A stretch of 64,000 bases of DNA from CAWKGV01 sp963849305 (GCA_963849305.1 CAWKGV010000023.1:1-64000), one strand, 5' to 3'; positions 27,547-36,914 are shown, counted from the first letter of the stretch. A program made the numbers and translations. Notes: generated from the letters alone by a model not told the origin.

Positions 27547-29025
27547 TCACCACTTCACGGCACCACCCAAGGCGATCGCCTTGAAATCCACGTTGTTCGC
27601 TGACAGCGCGCCAGCGCCGGTGGTCGCGCCGGTGGTGAAGTTGTACCCGCCCTGGTAGCGCTGACCATAGCTGGCGGACAGCCATCCGAGCAGACCCGGC
27701 GCGATCACGTAGGTGCCGCCCACGTTGATGCCGCCTTCCCGCCGCGTCGAGGCGAGCGGCGCACCGGTCGCGGAGTTGACCGCACCGGCGCTCATTATGT
27801 TCATGTACGAGGCGCCGAGCGTGAGCGGGCCGAGCGTGTATTGAGTGCCGGCGAGCCAGGCGATCATGTTCTTGGCGCCGTCGGGCTTCAGCGCCATCTG
27901 GTTGTTCATCTGCCCGAACAAGGCCGAGCCGCCCACGCGGAACCCGGCGACGGTCACGGCAGCGCCGCCGAAGAAGGCCCCCAGATTGTCGTAGTTGGTC
28001 ACCGGCGCGGTCGCGGCAGCGTCGAAGGCGGGATTGACCTTGCCCGATGCGATATAGCTTGCGAACCCATAGACGCCGGCCGGACCGTAGGTTCCCTGAT
28101 AGCGCCCGGCGACTTCGTAGGTGTTCCGGCGGCGGGCGATCGCGCCGGGAGTAAAGCTGGTCGAAAGCCTGCGGGCTGAGCGCCGTATTCGTGGAGCCGA
28201 TCGCGTCGTTGAGCGGATTGTCGTCCGGCTCGAAGCTCGCGGCGAAGTCGAAACCGGCGATCTGCGGCGACAGATACACGACCTTGGAGGTCGCGTACTC
28301 GTTGCCGATCGCGCTCGGGAACGGGAACACAGGGATATCGGCCCCGCCGATCGGGGCATCGAGGTCGTCGTTCCAACCGCCGTCGTTATAGGTCTGGAAC
28401 GTGGTCACGCCAGCATCCAGCAGGCCCATTGGCCCGTCGTCCTGGCCCAAGTGTAAGGCGCCCCAGTCGCCCCCGATATAGGCGAAGGCGCGCCGAACAA
28501 AGAGCGACGTGCCGTTGACGAACGTGGAGGCGTGGCAGATGTCGCGGTGACGGTGGTGCCGGTCCCGTAGGTCGCGCCGGAGGCTCCGCCACTGGTGGCC
28601 GAGGCATTGCTGTATGAAATCTGCTCACGGATTTCGACGCCCGCACCGTAGCGCAGCCCATTCGCTGCCATCGCATCGACGCCGGGGTAGAACCGGAAAT
28701 AGCCCAGCGTGCCATAGGGCTGCGCCTTGCTACCGTTCGCGTTCACATCCGATGTCTCGTTTTCCGCGAAGGCGTACCACACCACGCGGCCGTTGAAATG
28801 CACAACGATGCTGCCCGGAGTCGGCGCCACCATCGGCCCCGGGGTGTAGAAGCCTTGGGCGTTCAAGTTGTTGTTGCCGGCGCCGATGCCGCTCGGCGCG
28901 GTCGGCAGCGGGCCTTCGGTCCAGGTCGGCGGAAGCGCAGTCCCGGTGGTCGTCGTCTGGGCGATCGCCGGGCCAGCTAGGCCCGCGCCGAGAACGGCCG
29001 CACTCCCCAGCAGCAGCTTACGCAT
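27547..29025 (-). pseudogene. Outer-membrane porin, two frameshifts
   Basis: From ATG 29025 the protein has a signal peptide (RKLLLGSAAVLGAGLAGPAIAQ, cleavage after AIAQ), then beta-barrel sequence. The reading passes through three frames: FYPGVDAMAANGLRYGAGVE in the first, FVNGTSLFVRRAFAYIGGDW and DDGPMGLLDAGVTTFQTYND in the second, YEVAGRYQGTYGPAGVYGFA to the end FKAIALGGAVKW in the third. Breaks lie near 28535 (one base lost) and 28150 (one base gained). LGQDDGPMGLLDAG resembles the constriction-loop region of alphaproteobacterial porins. The C-terminal aromatic fits BAM recognition. About 490 residues when repaired. Confidence 0.8.
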
Positions 29026-29216
29026 CCTCGTCCTCCTTCTCCGCCGCCGCGACGGCGCGACATTGCCGGCCCCGCCCCACCTAGCTGCCCGGTTCCCGGA
29101 CCGCGAGACCTTCGAGGCGGAATATGACCGTTAGCCGCGCGGACCGGCAACGGTTCGATCAACGAGTGCATGGCAATCACGAAACACTGTGGCGGCACGG
29201 CAACAGAACGAGCTCC

Positions 29217-29804
29217 CTAAACCAAGGCGCCGATTGCCCCCGCCGCCCGGCAGAACCGCCGTGGCAGCCGCCGCACGGTTCGCCCGTCGAGCCCGCCAAG
29301 TGCCGCCACCGGCAGTCCAGCCGACCGCGCGAGACGTGTCCAGCGGACCGGACCGAGGGCGGGGACGGTCGGATGGCTGACGGTGGCAAAAGCGGGCGAC
29401 AGGAACGCAAGCGCCGCCCCCGTCTGACGCGCCCGACGCAACTCAACGATCCCATGCGCCGAACTCGTCACCAACCCGCGCCGCCGCCGCACCGGACCCC
29501 GCCAGCTTCCCCCGCGCAAATGGACGCCAGCCCCGACCGAAGCGGCCAAGCGCGCATCCCCAGCCACCACCAAAGCAAGCCGCCGCGCTCGGCAGATGCC
29601 GGCGATGTCCCTGGCAAGCGCGGCGCGTCCTGGCTCCCCGTCGTGGCGCAACACGACGCCGGCCAGGCCTCGGGGCAGCCGCGCTATCGCCGCACGGGGA
29701 TCGGCCAGTCGCCTCGCGTCGGTGAAGAGCCATATCGGCGGCAACGGCCCACAGCCTCTGACGGCCTTGACGGCCCGTCCCCAGGCGAGAAGCTTTCGGT
29801 CCAT
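29217..29804 (-). CDS. ThiE/TenI-like thiamine phosphate synthase family protein
   Basis: The 195-residue product has a TIM-barrel pattern of the ThiE/TenI family: PIWLFTDARRLADPRAAI, LVVAGDARLAASVGAGVHL, VTSSAHGIVELRRA, AFLSPAFATVSHPTVPALGP and VAALGGLDGRTVRRL. The PP-binding CSTH/GVSTH box is SSAH, and the usual lysine after the TxT loop is not visible, so it may be a TenI-like or diverged paralogue rather than an active ThiE. ATG 29804 is 40 bases from the divergent yggS ATG, so they share a short promoter region. thiS and thiG are 19 kb away. Confidence 0.65.
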   Translation of the reverse strand: MDRKLLAWGRAVKAVRGCGPLPPIWLFTDARRLADPRAAIARLPRGLAGVVLRHDGEPGRAALARDIAGICRARRLALVVAGDARLAASVGAGVHLRGGSWRGPVRRRRGLVTSSAHGIVELRRARQTGAALAFLSPAFATVSHPTVPALGPVRWTRLARSAGLPVAALGGLDGRTVRRLPRRFCRAAGAIGALV

Positions 29805-29844
29805 TGCGCCCGTGATCCGCCCTTTGCTGGGAAAGTTGCCGCCT

Positions 29845-30534
29845 ATGGGTCCGCCCGCTACCGAGGAGTCTCTCGGGGCCATCGCCGAGAACCTGCGCCG
29901 GGTCCGCGAGCGCGTGGCAGAGGCCGCGACGCGGGCCGGACGGCGGGACGAAGACGTAACGCTCGTCGCCGTCTCCAAGACCAAGCCGCCCGAGGCCGTG
30001 CGTGCCGCGCTGCGCGCTGGCCAGACGGTGTTCGGGGAAAACCGGGTGCAGGAGGCGGCGGCCAAGTTCGCGCCACTTCGCGTCGAGTTCCCGGCACTGA
30101 TGCTGCACATAATTGGCGGGTTGCAAACCAACAAGGCACGCGACGCGGTGCGCCTGGCCGACGTGATCGAGGCGCTCGACCGCCCGCGCCTGGCCGATGC
30201 GATCGCCGCCGCGATCGAGCGGGAGGGGCGTGCGCCACGCCTTCTGGTCGAGGTCAACACCGGCGACGAGCAGCAGAAATCAGGCGTCCGCCGCGCCGAG
30301 GCCGACGGCTTCATCAATGAATGCAAATCCCGGTTCGGCGCTCGCTTGGTGGGCCTGATGTGCGTGCCGCCGCAGGCCGAGGATCCGCGCCCGCATTTCG
30401 CCTGGCTGGCGGATCGCGCCGCGCGTCACGGGCTTGGGGTCTTGTCGATGGGCATGTCGGCCGACTTCGAGGCGGCGATCGCCTGCGGCGCCACCTGGGT
30501 CCGGATTGGCAGCGCCATCTTCGGCGCGCGGTGA
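29845..30534 (+). CDS. yggS: YggS family PLP-binding homeostasis protein
   Basis: The 229-residue protein is a single alanine-racemase N-terminal-like barrel with LVAVSKTKP (PLP Schiff-base Lys), FGENRVQEAAAKF, HIIGGLQTNKAR, VEVNTGDEQQKSG, LSMGMSADFEAAI and VRIGSAIFGAR. YggS keeps the pool of free pyridoxal phosphate and amino acids balanced; it has no racemase activity. ATG 29845 fits the family length; the open frame upstream is antisense to the ThiE-like gene. Confidence 0.94.
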   Translation: MGPPATEESLGAIAENLRRVRERVAEAATRAGRRDEDVTLVAVSKTKPPEAVRAALRAGQTVFGENRVQEAAAKFAPLRVEFPALMLHIIGGLQTNKARDAVRLADVIEALDRPRLADAIAAAIEREGRAPRLLVEVNTGDEQQKSGVRRAEADGFINECKSRFGARLVGLMCVPPQAEDPRPHFAWLADRAARHGLGVLSMGMSADFEAAIACGATWVRIGSAIFGAR

Positions 30535-30555
30535 TACCTGCGGCCTCTCCGCATC

Positions 30556-30577
30556 ATGGTCGGCGAAGGCCGACCAT
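30556..30577. repeat. Dispersed intergenic palindrome, copy 2
   Basis: A perfect 9-base-arm palindrome ATGGTCGGC / GCCGACCAT with a 4-base loop, 21 bases after the yggS stop, again followed by CCACGACTTCC. It could serve as a transcript 3'-end hairpin. Confidence 0.85.
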
Positions 30578-30696
30578 CCACGACTTCCTCGCCGTGACGC
30601 CGAAAGGCGCCTGAGCGTGCCAGAAACACTTCCGCAATGCGCCGGTTACAATCGCCCTCTATGTTGTGGGCTTATTCGGTTTTGGGGAGTTCCGCG

Positions 30697-30990
30697 ATGT
30701 TCAGATCGAAGCGCCTCTGGGTTGCGCTCTCAACGCTCGGTCTTGCCGCGGTTGGCACCGCGACGCTGCCCGGCTCCGCGAAAGCTTGGTGGGCCGGCGG
30801 CTGGGGCTGGCATGGCGCTGGTATCGGCGTCGTCCTGCCGCCGGTAGTGGTCGCTCCGCCGCCTGTGTATGCCGCGCCTCCGATCGCCTATGCGCCACCT
30901 CCGACCACCTATTACGCGCCCCCGCGGCGGGTGTGGGTGCCTCCTCACTGGCAAGGCGGATATTGGGTCGCCGGCCACTGGGCCTGGTGA
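30697..30990 (+). CDS. YXWGXW-repeat-like small secreted protein
   Basis: The 97-residue product has a signal peptide (RLWVALSTLGLAAVGTATLP ending GSAKA), then an Ala/Pro/Tyr-rich mature part (VVVAPPPVYAAPP) and a C-terminal aromatic motif PPHWQGGYWVAGHWAW, close to the YxWxxGxW repeats of short envelope proteins. GGGGAG lies 8 bases before ATG 30697. Function unknown; probably outer-membrane or periplasm associated. Confidence 0.75.
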   Translation: MFRSKRLWVALSTLGLAAVGTATLPGSAKAWWAGGWGWHGAGIGVVLPPVVVAPPPVYAAPPIAYAPPPTTYYAPPRRVWVPPHWQGGYWVAGHWAW

Positions 30991-30997
30991 GAAGAAA

Positions 30998-31018
30998 GCC
31001 CTCCGCTTGCGGGAGGGC
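30998..31018 (-). terminator. Hairpin terminator of the oprB gene
   Basis: On the minus strand GCCCTCCCGC / GCGGAGGGC form a stem with one bulged base and a 2-base loop, followed by TTTCTT. It is 17 bases after the OprB stop and also lies just after the plus-strand YXWGXW gene, so it may act on both. Confidence 0.7.
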
Positions 31019-31035
31019 GTTGGGGAAGGGTCGCT

Positions 31036-32442
31036 TCAAAACGTCACGTTGGTCCTGAGCCCGAACACGGCCGCGCTCGTTACGATCTTGCCTGACCCGT
31101 TCGGGTTCAGGATTCCACCGCTCGGATTGAACACGTATTGGAAATCGGGCTGCACCTGCAACCACGGTGCGAGCTGGGCCTGATAGGTGAGTTCGATCAC
31201 CGTCTCGGCGGTCCGCACCGGAAACCGCCCGCCCGTGCTGGCTGCTAGCGCCGCATCGGCTGCGGCGGCATCGCCGCTGATCTTCGCCCACTCCACGGCC
31301 AGGCCGATCGTATCGCCGTCTCGGCCGAACGGACCTTTGTAGCTGAAGCCGCCGTCCACGAAGATCGACACCAGATTGCGGTCAGCCGGTGCCCCCATCG
31401 CCCGCGCGAAGATCCCAAGCCCGGTGTCCTTGCCCCCCTCTGGGCGGAAGACAAGCTGATCGAGCAAAGCATAGAGGCTCCAATCGCCCCGATAGCTCGG
31501 CGTGATCGCGCCCTGGTCCGCGAAGAACTGATTGGTGAACGCGTTGGAGTTGTACCAGGCACCCAATTTGACCGTGCTGGGCAGCCCGCCCGCGTTCTCG
31601 CCCTGGTTCATCGCGAACTGGACCTCGCCGATCACGAACGCGCCGCCATTGAAGCCAAAATTGGTTCCCGACCGATCGCGCAACTGCGGATCGCCGCTTC
31701 CAGGACCGGCCGGATCGCCGTTGAACACGCCGAGCAGCACCGTCGTGCCCTCGGTCGGCCGTGCCCGCAGCCGCGCGCCGGTTGACGCGAACGGATAGGC
31801 CGGCCCGCCGGAGGGGAGGTCCACCGAGGGAAGCGTCGGCCAACCGAACCCCTCGTTGATGAACACGCCGGCATACTGGTCGATCATGAACTCCTGATCG
31901 GCGGCGAGTTGGCCCACGCGGATGTCCAGCCTGCCCGCGAGCAACGACTGCTGGTACCAAAGCTCATCGAGTCGCGTGGAGCGGTCCGCCTCGATGCTGC
32001 TGACCAGGCTCAGGCTGTCGATGTCATTGATCGTCAGCCCGCGCCCGTGGATCTGGAACGCGCTGACATTGAGGAGGCCACCCTGCAAGCCGACCGCTTT
32101 GGCGAGATCGATGCCCAGGCCCATTTCGGTCAATCCCTCATAGGCCACCCCCTGTTTGCGGCCGCCGGTCGGGTTGCCGAGCACCTCGCCGGTCTCGCTC
32201 AAACCGAGCGTGACCCCATAATTGCCGAGCAGCGTCCGTAACCCTCCGATGTCGCCAAGCAGGTTGCTGCGCTCCCACAAGCCCGAACCGTCCGCTTCGC
32301 TCTCGCCGCTTGTTTGGCCCGGTGTCGGTGCTTGCCGCTCGGAGGGCGCTGGCGGCACCGGCTGCGCACCGGCCGAAGCGGAGCGGAGCACAAGGATCGC
32401 CAGACCGGCAGCTCGTAGCAACCGCTCGCAGATAATCGTCAC
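31036..32442 (-). CDS. oprB: OprB-type carbohydrate porin
   Basis: The 468-residue protein has a signal peptide (LLRAAGLAILVLRSASAGAQ), a Pro/Ser-rich linker and an OprB domain: LWERSNLLGDIGGLRTLLGNYGVTL, ELWYQQSLLAGRLDIRVGQLAADQEF, LGAWYNSNAFTNQFFAD, and a terminal beta-strand ending LRTNVTF. OprB porins carry glucose and other sugars across the outer membrane, and they are widespread in Acetobacteraceae. It is intact, and separate from other sugar genes here. Confidence 0.9.
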   Translation of the reverse strand: MTIICERLLRAAGLAILVLRSASAGAQPVPPAPSERQAPTPGQTSGESEADGSGLWERSNLLGDIGGLRTLLGNYGVTLGLSETGEVLGNPTGGRKQGVAYEGLTEMGLGIDLAKAVGLQGGLLNVSAFQIHGRGLTINDIDSLSLVSSIEADRSTRLDELWYQQSLLAGRLDIRVGQLAADQEFMIDQYAGVFINEGFGWPTLPSVDLPSGGPAYPFASTGARLRARPTEGTTVLLGVFNGDPAGPGSGDPQLRDRSGTNFGFNGGAFVIGEVQFAMNQGENAGGLPSTVKLGAWYNSNAFTNQFFADQGAITPSYRGDWSLYALLDQLVFRPEGGKDTGLGIFARAMGAPADRNLVSIFVDGGFSYKGPFGRDGDTIGLAVEWAKISGDAAAADAALAASTGGRFPVRTAETVIELTYQAQLAPWLQVQPDFQYVFNPSGGILNPNGSGKIVTSAAVFGLRTNVTF

Positions 32443-32503
32443 CCAGGAATCTCCTTCGACGCCCCTACGCGCGTCGCGCCTTTAGTCTCGACCTCTCGCC
32501 GTC

Positions 32504-32525
32504 ATGGTCGGCGGAGGCCGACCAT
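32504..32525. repeat. Dispersed intergenic palindrome, copy 3
   Basis: The same palindrome, ATGGTCGGC / GCCGACCAT with loop GGAG, followed by CCACGACTTTCCC. It lies in the divergent region between oprB and the ABC transporter gene, so it is not always at a gene end. Confidence 0.85.
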
Positions 32526-32637
32526 CCACGACTTTCCCGCCGCATCAAGAGAGTCGTGCATCCTTCATTCGCCGCGTGCCCGTTGGTATAAGGGTCTGGC
32601 ATGTGCCCCTTCTCGCGCCACATTGGCGGGAGAATGA

Positions 32638-34524
32638 TTGACGTATCGCGCGGCCGCGGCCACCCCTCTCGCCATGCTTAAACGTATCGAATCGCTGCTC
32701 GATCCAACCGCGGGCACGCCGGAGCCGCCACCCGATGCCGGGCTGCTGCGCTTTTACTGGCATTTCGCGCGCCAGGCGCGCGGGCTGCTGGTCGCACTGT
32801 TCGCGGCCGGTTTGGCGGTTGCGGTCTTGGACAGCACGATTCCCGTCTTCATCGGGCGCGTCGTGGCGCTCGCCACCTCGCATCGGCCGGAGATGATCCT
32901 GCACGACGCGGGCGGTCAGCTCCTCGCAATGGCATTGGTGCTTCTGCTCGGCCGACCGGCGGCCCTGCTAGCGCAGAACGTCGTCACCAACCAGCTCATC
33001 AATACCGGCTTCTCCAACCTGATCCGCTGGCAGAACCATTGGCACGTGGTCCGGCAGAGCTGGAACTTCTTTCAGAACGACTTCGCGGGCCGCATCGCCA
33101 ATCGGGTCTTGCAGACCGGTCCGGCGCTCCGCGAGAGCATCGTCTCCGCCACCAACGCGGTGTGGTACATCTTGGTCTATGGCAGCAGCGCCATCGGCCT
33201 GCTCGCCAGGATCGACCTTCGCCTGGCGACGCCGATCGTTGCCTGGTTCGCCGCCTACGCGCTGCTGCTGCGTTTCTTCGTCCCCCGGATGCGCGAACGC
33301 TCGCGCGCCGTCTCGGAGATGCGATCCCAGCTCACCGGCCGGGTGGTGGACAGCTACACGAATGTCCTGACCGTAAAACTGTTCGCCCGCGCGCGCGACG
33401 AAGACGCGTTCGTGCGCGAGGCGGTTGACGAGCACACTTCGGCCTTCCGTCGCCAGACGCGGCTTTCCACGGGCTTCACCTTCACGTTGGCGACGATGAA
33501 CGCGGCACTCGTGGTCGGCACCGGCGCCGCCGCGATCCTGCTCTGGCGCTCCGGGCACATCGCCGTGGGCGCCGTGGCGATGGCGCTGCCGATGTCCTGG
33601 CAGATCAGCAGCATGGCCGGCTGGGTGGCGCAGAACGTCACCACCATCTTCGAGAACGTCGGCATCGTGCAGGACGGGATGCGCTCGATCGCCGTACCCC
33701 GGCAGATGCCGGATCGCGAGGGCGCCTCCGAGCTGATCGTCAACGCCGGCGAGATCCGGTTCGAGGGGCTGCATTTCGATTACGGCCGGTCCCGCCGCGC
33801 GGGAGTGCTGCGGGGCGTCGATCTCGTTATCGCGCCGGGCGAGCGGGTCGGGCTGGTCGGCGCCTCGGGGGCGGGCAAGTCCACCCTGGTCAACCTGCTG
33901 CTCCGCTTCTTCGACCCGGCCCAGGGGCGCATCGTGATCGACGGCCAGGACATCGCGGCGGTAACGCAGGAGAGTTTGCGCGCGCAGATCGCGATGGTCA
34001 CCCAAGACACGTCGTTGCTGCACCGTTCGATCCGCGACAACATCCGCTACGGCCGGCCAAACGCGACCGAGGAAATGATCGAGGATGCCGCGCGCCGGGC
34101 GGAGGCCCACGAATTCATCCTGGGCCTGGAGGACTGGCACGGCCGGCAAGGCTACGACGCGCATGTGGGCGAGCGGGGCGTGAAGCTGTCGGGCGGCCAG
34201 CGACAGCGGATCGCGATCGCCCGGGTGATCCTGAAGAATGCGCCGATCCTGGTGCTGGACGAGGCCACCTCGGCGCTCGATTCCGAGGTCGAGGCGGCGA
34301 TCCAGGAACGGCTGGACGAACTGATGGACGGACGCACCGTGATCGCCATCGCGCACCGGCTGTCCACGATCGCGCGGATGGACCGATTGGTGGTCCTGGA
34401 CGCAGGCCGTATCGTTGAGATCGGCGCGCATCTCGAGCTATTGGCGCGCGGCGGGGTGTATGCTCGGTTATGGCACCGTCAGTCGGGCGGGTTCGTCCGG
34501 CGGGAGGCCGCCGAGACCGTATGA
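32638..34524 (+). CDS. ABC exporter, fused permease and ATPase (multidrug/lipid type)
   Basis: The 628-residue protein has an ABC transmembrane type-1 domain with six helices (about 45-345) and an ATPase domain with Walker A GASGAGKST, the signature KLSGGQRQRIAIAR, Walker B ILVLDEATSALD and the H-loop AIAHRLSTI. It acts as a homodimer in the inner membrane. TTG 32638 has GGGAGA 4 bases upstream, and ATG 32674 (MLKRIESLLD) is the alternative. The intact gene stands alone between oprB (divergent) and a small lipoprotein (convergent). Substrate unknown. Confidence 0.9.
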   Translation: MTYRAAAATPLAMLKRIESLLDPTAGTPEPPPDAGLLRFYWHFARQARGLLVALFAAGLAVAVLDSTIPVFIGRVVALATSHRPEMILHDAGGQLLAMALVLLLGRPAALLAQNVVTNQLINTGFSNLIRWQNHWHVVRQSWNFFQNDFAGRIANRVLQTGPALRESIVSATNAVWYILVYGSSAIGLLARIDLRLATPIVAWFAAYALLLRFFVPRMRERSRAVSEMRSQLTGRVVDSYTNVLTVKLFARARDEDAFVREAVDEHTSAFRRQTRLSTGFTFTLATMNAALVVGTGAAAILLWRSGHIAVGAVAMALPMSWQISSMAGWVAQNVTTIFENVGIVQDGMRSIAVPRQMPDREGASELIVNAGEIRFEGLHFDYGRSRRAGVLRGVDLVIAPGERVGLVGASGAGKSTLVNLLLRFFDPAQGRIVIDGQDIAAVTQESLRAQIAMVTQDTSLLHRSIRDNIRYGRPNATEEMIEDAARRAEAHEFILGLEDWHGRQGYDAHVGERGVKLSGGQRQRIAIARVILKNAPILVLDEATSALDSEVEAAIQERLDELMDGRTVIAIAHRLSTIARMDRLVVLDAGRIVEIGAHLELLARGGVYARLWHRQSGGFVRREAAETV

Positions 34525-34573
34525 TTGCGTCGGGACACCATGCCCCTGGACCACTGAATCGCCGCCTGGCGGT

Positions 34574-34708
34574 TCAGGGGCAGCGTCCAGGATGATAATA
34601 GCACCAACGACTGTCGTGGGGCGGATAGGGGTTGGGGGCCACGAAGATGCAGCCGGCAAGCGGCAGAGCCGCGGCAAGCAGCAAGACCATGGCGACCAAA
34701 CGGGGCAT
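34574..34708 (-). CDS. Small lipoprotein, 44 residues
   Basis: A short gene reads MPRLVAMVLLLAAALPLAGC with a clear lipobox (LAGC) and a 24-residue mature part rich in Pro, His and Trp (YPPHDSRWCYYHPGRCP). AGGAGA lies 6 bases before the ATG. It is convergent with the ABC transporter and divergent from atpI. The sequence CTGAATCGCC / GGCGGTTCAG at 34554-34577 could form a hairpin around its stop codon. Confidence 0.65.
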   Translation of the reverse strand: MPRLVAMVLLLAAALPLAGCIFVAPNPYPPHDSRWCYYHPGRCP

Positions 34709-34860
34709 GAAGCGTCTCCTGATAGCACCAAAAGCTGTCGATAGCGCGGCCCGACGTCGTGCGCTGTTCTGCAGCGATGAGGTTACCCATTCTTGACACC
34801 CGGGATACCCCCCTGTAGCAAGCCCGCGCCTTCCGGCAAGGTGACTTGCCCGGAGCGGAC

Positions 34861-35190
34861 ATGAGCGAGGAACATGGCGGCGGGGAGCCCTCCTTTGAGG
34901 AGCGGCTCCGCGCTGCGCGGCGAAAACAGGGGCTTGAACCAGAGCCGCCCAAGCCGGGGGGTACGCCCGGCGACGACGGACCATCTCCGCTCGGGGTCGG
35001 TGTTCGCGTGGCGGTCGAGCTGGTCGCGGCTCTCGCGGTGGCCTGCGCCATCGGCTGGGGCATCGACCGGCTGCTTGGCACCAAGCCGATTTTCCTTATC
35101 GTGTTCCTCCCGCTGGGAGGCGCGGCTGGGGTTCTGAATGTCTGGCGCATGTTCGCGCCGCGACAAGAGTCGGGCAAGAAACGGGGTTGA
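34861..35190 (+). CDS. atpI: F0F1 ATP synthase accessory protein AtpI/AtpZ-type
   Basis: The 109-residue protein has an N-terminal hydrophilic part with EERLRAARRKQG and two hydrophobic segments (VELVAALAVACAIGWGIDRLLG and FLIVFLPLGGAAGVLNVWRM). This is the AtpI/AtpZ pattern found upstream of atpB, where the protein assists assembly of the c-ring. ATG 34861 is the second possible start, in good context. It opens the F0 operon. Confidence 0.88.
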   Translation: MSEEHGGGEPSFEERLRAARRKQGLEPEPPKPGGTPGDDGPSPLGVGVRVAVELVAALAVACAIGWGIDRLLGTKPIFLIVFLPLGGAAGVLNVWRMFAPRQESGKKRG

Positions 35191-35235
35191 CGCCGGCCGC
35201 GGTCTCGATCGGCGCGCGAGGGCGGGGAGGGTAAT

Positions 35236-35985
35236 TTGGCTTCGGGAAACATCGACGCGCTGAGCCAGTTCGAGCTTCATCCCGCGCTCGGCTCCGCCGG
35301 CGTCGTGACCCATTTCAGCCAGTCTAATTTGATGATGCTCGTGGTCGCGGTGCTGACCCTCGCCCTGTTGTGGGTCGGGATGCGCCCGCGCGCGCTGGTG
35401 CCGGGTCGATTGCAGTCGGCCGCGGAAATGATCTACGACTTCACCTGGTCGATGTGTATCGACACAATAGGAGCAGAGGGTAAACGGTTCTTCCCCTTCA
35501 TCTTCACGCTGTTCTTGTTCATCCTGCTCGGCAACCTGATCGGCGTCTTCCCCTATTTCTTCACCTTCACCAGCCATATCGCGGTCACCCTCGCGCTGAC
35601 CTTGGTGGTCATCGTCATGGTGACCCTGGTCGGGCTCGTGATTCACGGCCTGCACTGGTTCGGCTATTTCGTCCCGCAGGGTGTCCCCGCGGTGCTGTTG
35701 CCGCTGCTCGTGCCGATCGAGATCCTGTCTTACCTCTCGCGCATCATCTCCCTGTCGGTCCGGCTGTTCGCCAACATGATGGCGGGCCACGTGATGCTGG
35801 AGGTGTTCGGCGCCTTCGTGGTGATGCTGGGCGCGGCTGGCGCGCTGGGGTTTGTTCCGGCGGCATTCGCGTTCGGTGTCAATGTGCTGCTGATCGGCTT
35901 CGAGATCCTGGTGGCGGTGTTGCAGGCTTACGTGTTCGCGATCTTGAGCTGCATTTATCTGCATGATGCCGTCCACCTTCATTGA
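35236..35985 (+). CDS. atpB: F0 ATP synthase subunit a
   Basis: Subunit a forms the proton half-channels next to the c-ring. The 249-residue protein starts at TTG 35236 (GGGGAGG upstream) with IDALSQFELHP. It has five to six transmembrane helices and the essential arginine in LSRIISLSVRLFANMMAGH, with PLLVPIEILSYLSR before it. Intact and of normal length. atpE follows 70 bases later. Confidence 0.97.
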   Translation: MASGNIDALSQFELHPALGSAGVVTHFSQSNLMMLVVAVLTLALLWVGMRPRALVPGRLQSAAEMIYDFTWSMCIDTIGAEGKRFFPFIFTLFLFILLGNLIGVFPYFFTFTSHIAVTLALTLVVIVMVTLVGLVIHGLHWFGYFVPQGVPAVLLPLLVPIEILSYLSRIISLSVRLFANMMAGHVMLEVFGAFVVMLGAAGALGFVPAAFAFGVNVLLIGFEILVAVLQAYVFAILSCIYLHDAVHLH

Positions 35986-36055
35986 GCCCGTCGCGATCCC
36001 CACATTCAGGGCGGCACCTGCCGCCCGGAACCTGGAACACTGAAAGGAACCGGAC

Positions 36056-36280
36056 ATGGACCTCGCTTCCGCAAAGAATATCGGTGCTGGCCTCGCCGTC
36101 ATCGCGCTCTCCGGCGTGGGCGTTGGGATCGGTCACATCTTCGCCGCGTTGGTGAACAGCGTCGCGCGCAACCCGGCCTCCCGCGACCGCGTGTTCGGCT
36201 TGGCGATCCTTGGCTTCGCACTCACGGAGGCGGTCGCGCTGTACGCGCTGGTGATCGCGTTCATCATCCTGTTCGTCTGA
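36056..36280 (+). CDS. atpE: F0 ATP synthase subunit c
   Basis: The 74-residue protein is a two-helix hairpin: IGAGLAVIALSGVGVGIGHIF and FGLAILGFALTEAVALYALV, with the proton-binding Glu58 in the second helix and the polar loop ARNPASRD. The glycine spacing in helix 1 (GxGxGxG-like) fits a c-ring. AAAGGAA lies before the ATG. Length and sequence are typical for alphaproteobacteria. Confidence 0.97.
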   Translation: MDLASAKNIGAGLAVIALSGVGVGIGHIFAALVNSVARNPASRDRVFGLAILGFALTEAVALYALVIAFIILFV

Positions 36281-36329
36281 AGCGAGCAGCAGAATTGGCC
36301 GAGCCGTAGCCTGACGCTCGGAGACAGTC

Positions 36330-36914
36330 ATGCCCCGCACGCTCACCCGCGCCGCCTCCCTCGCCGCCATCGTTCTGCTGATCGCACCTGCATCGGCGAT
36401 GGCGCAGGGAATGCCGCAGCTTAATTTCAAGAACCCGCTGACGCTGGATCAGGTCGGCTGGGGCGCCGTCATCTTCCTCATCTTCTTCCTCCTGTGTTGG
36501 TTGTGGGGCCTGCCGCAGGTCAGTCGCGTGCTGGAGCAGCGCGCGTCCGCCATCGCCGCCGATCTCGAAGCGGCGCGCTCGGTCAAGAGCGAGGCTGATG
36601 CCGCCATCGCGGAAATGACCGAGGCCATCGCCCACGCCCGCGCGGAAGCTCAGGGCGCCATCAACGCGGCCGTGGACAAGGCCAAGCAGGAAAGCGCGGC
36701 CCGCGCCTCCACGCTCAATGAGCGCCTGGAGACGCAGTTGCGGGAGGCGGAGCAGCGCATCGCCGCCGCTCGGAGCGCCGCGATGCGGGCGCTGCGTCAG
36801 GTCGCGACCGACGCGGCGGGAACAGTGATCGCGCGGCTGACCGGCAGTCCGCCGGACCCCGCGCGCGTCGAACGAGCGGTTGGCGCGGCCTTGGCCGTGC
36901 GCGGGCAAGACTAA
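36330..36914 (+). CDS. atpX: F0 ATP synthase subunit b'
   Basis: The 194-residue protein has an N-terminal signal-like stretch ending ASAMAQ, a transmembrane helix (VGWGAVIFLIFFLLCWLWGL) near residue 50, and a long Ala/Glu/Arg coiled-coil stalk. Together with the next gene it forms the heteromeric bb' peripheral stalk of photosynthetic-type and alphaproteobacterial F-ATPases. I assign b' rather than b because of the N-terminal extension and position. Confidence 0.9.
   Translation: MPRTLTRAASLAAIVLLIAPASAMAQGMPQLNFKNPLTLDQVGWGAVIFLIFFLLCWLWGLPQVSRVLEQRASAIAADLEAARSVKSEADAAIAEMTEAIAHARAEAQGAINAAVDKAKQESAARASTLNERLETQLREAEQRIAAARSAAMRALRQVATDAAGTVIARLTGSPPDPARVERAVGAALAVRGQD

Noticed and set aside
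34554..34577. Hairpin CTGAATCGCC / GGCGGTTCAG as terminator of the ABC transporter
   Set aside because: It has no T-run on either strand and overlaps the small lipoprotein stop, so I do not list it as a terminator.
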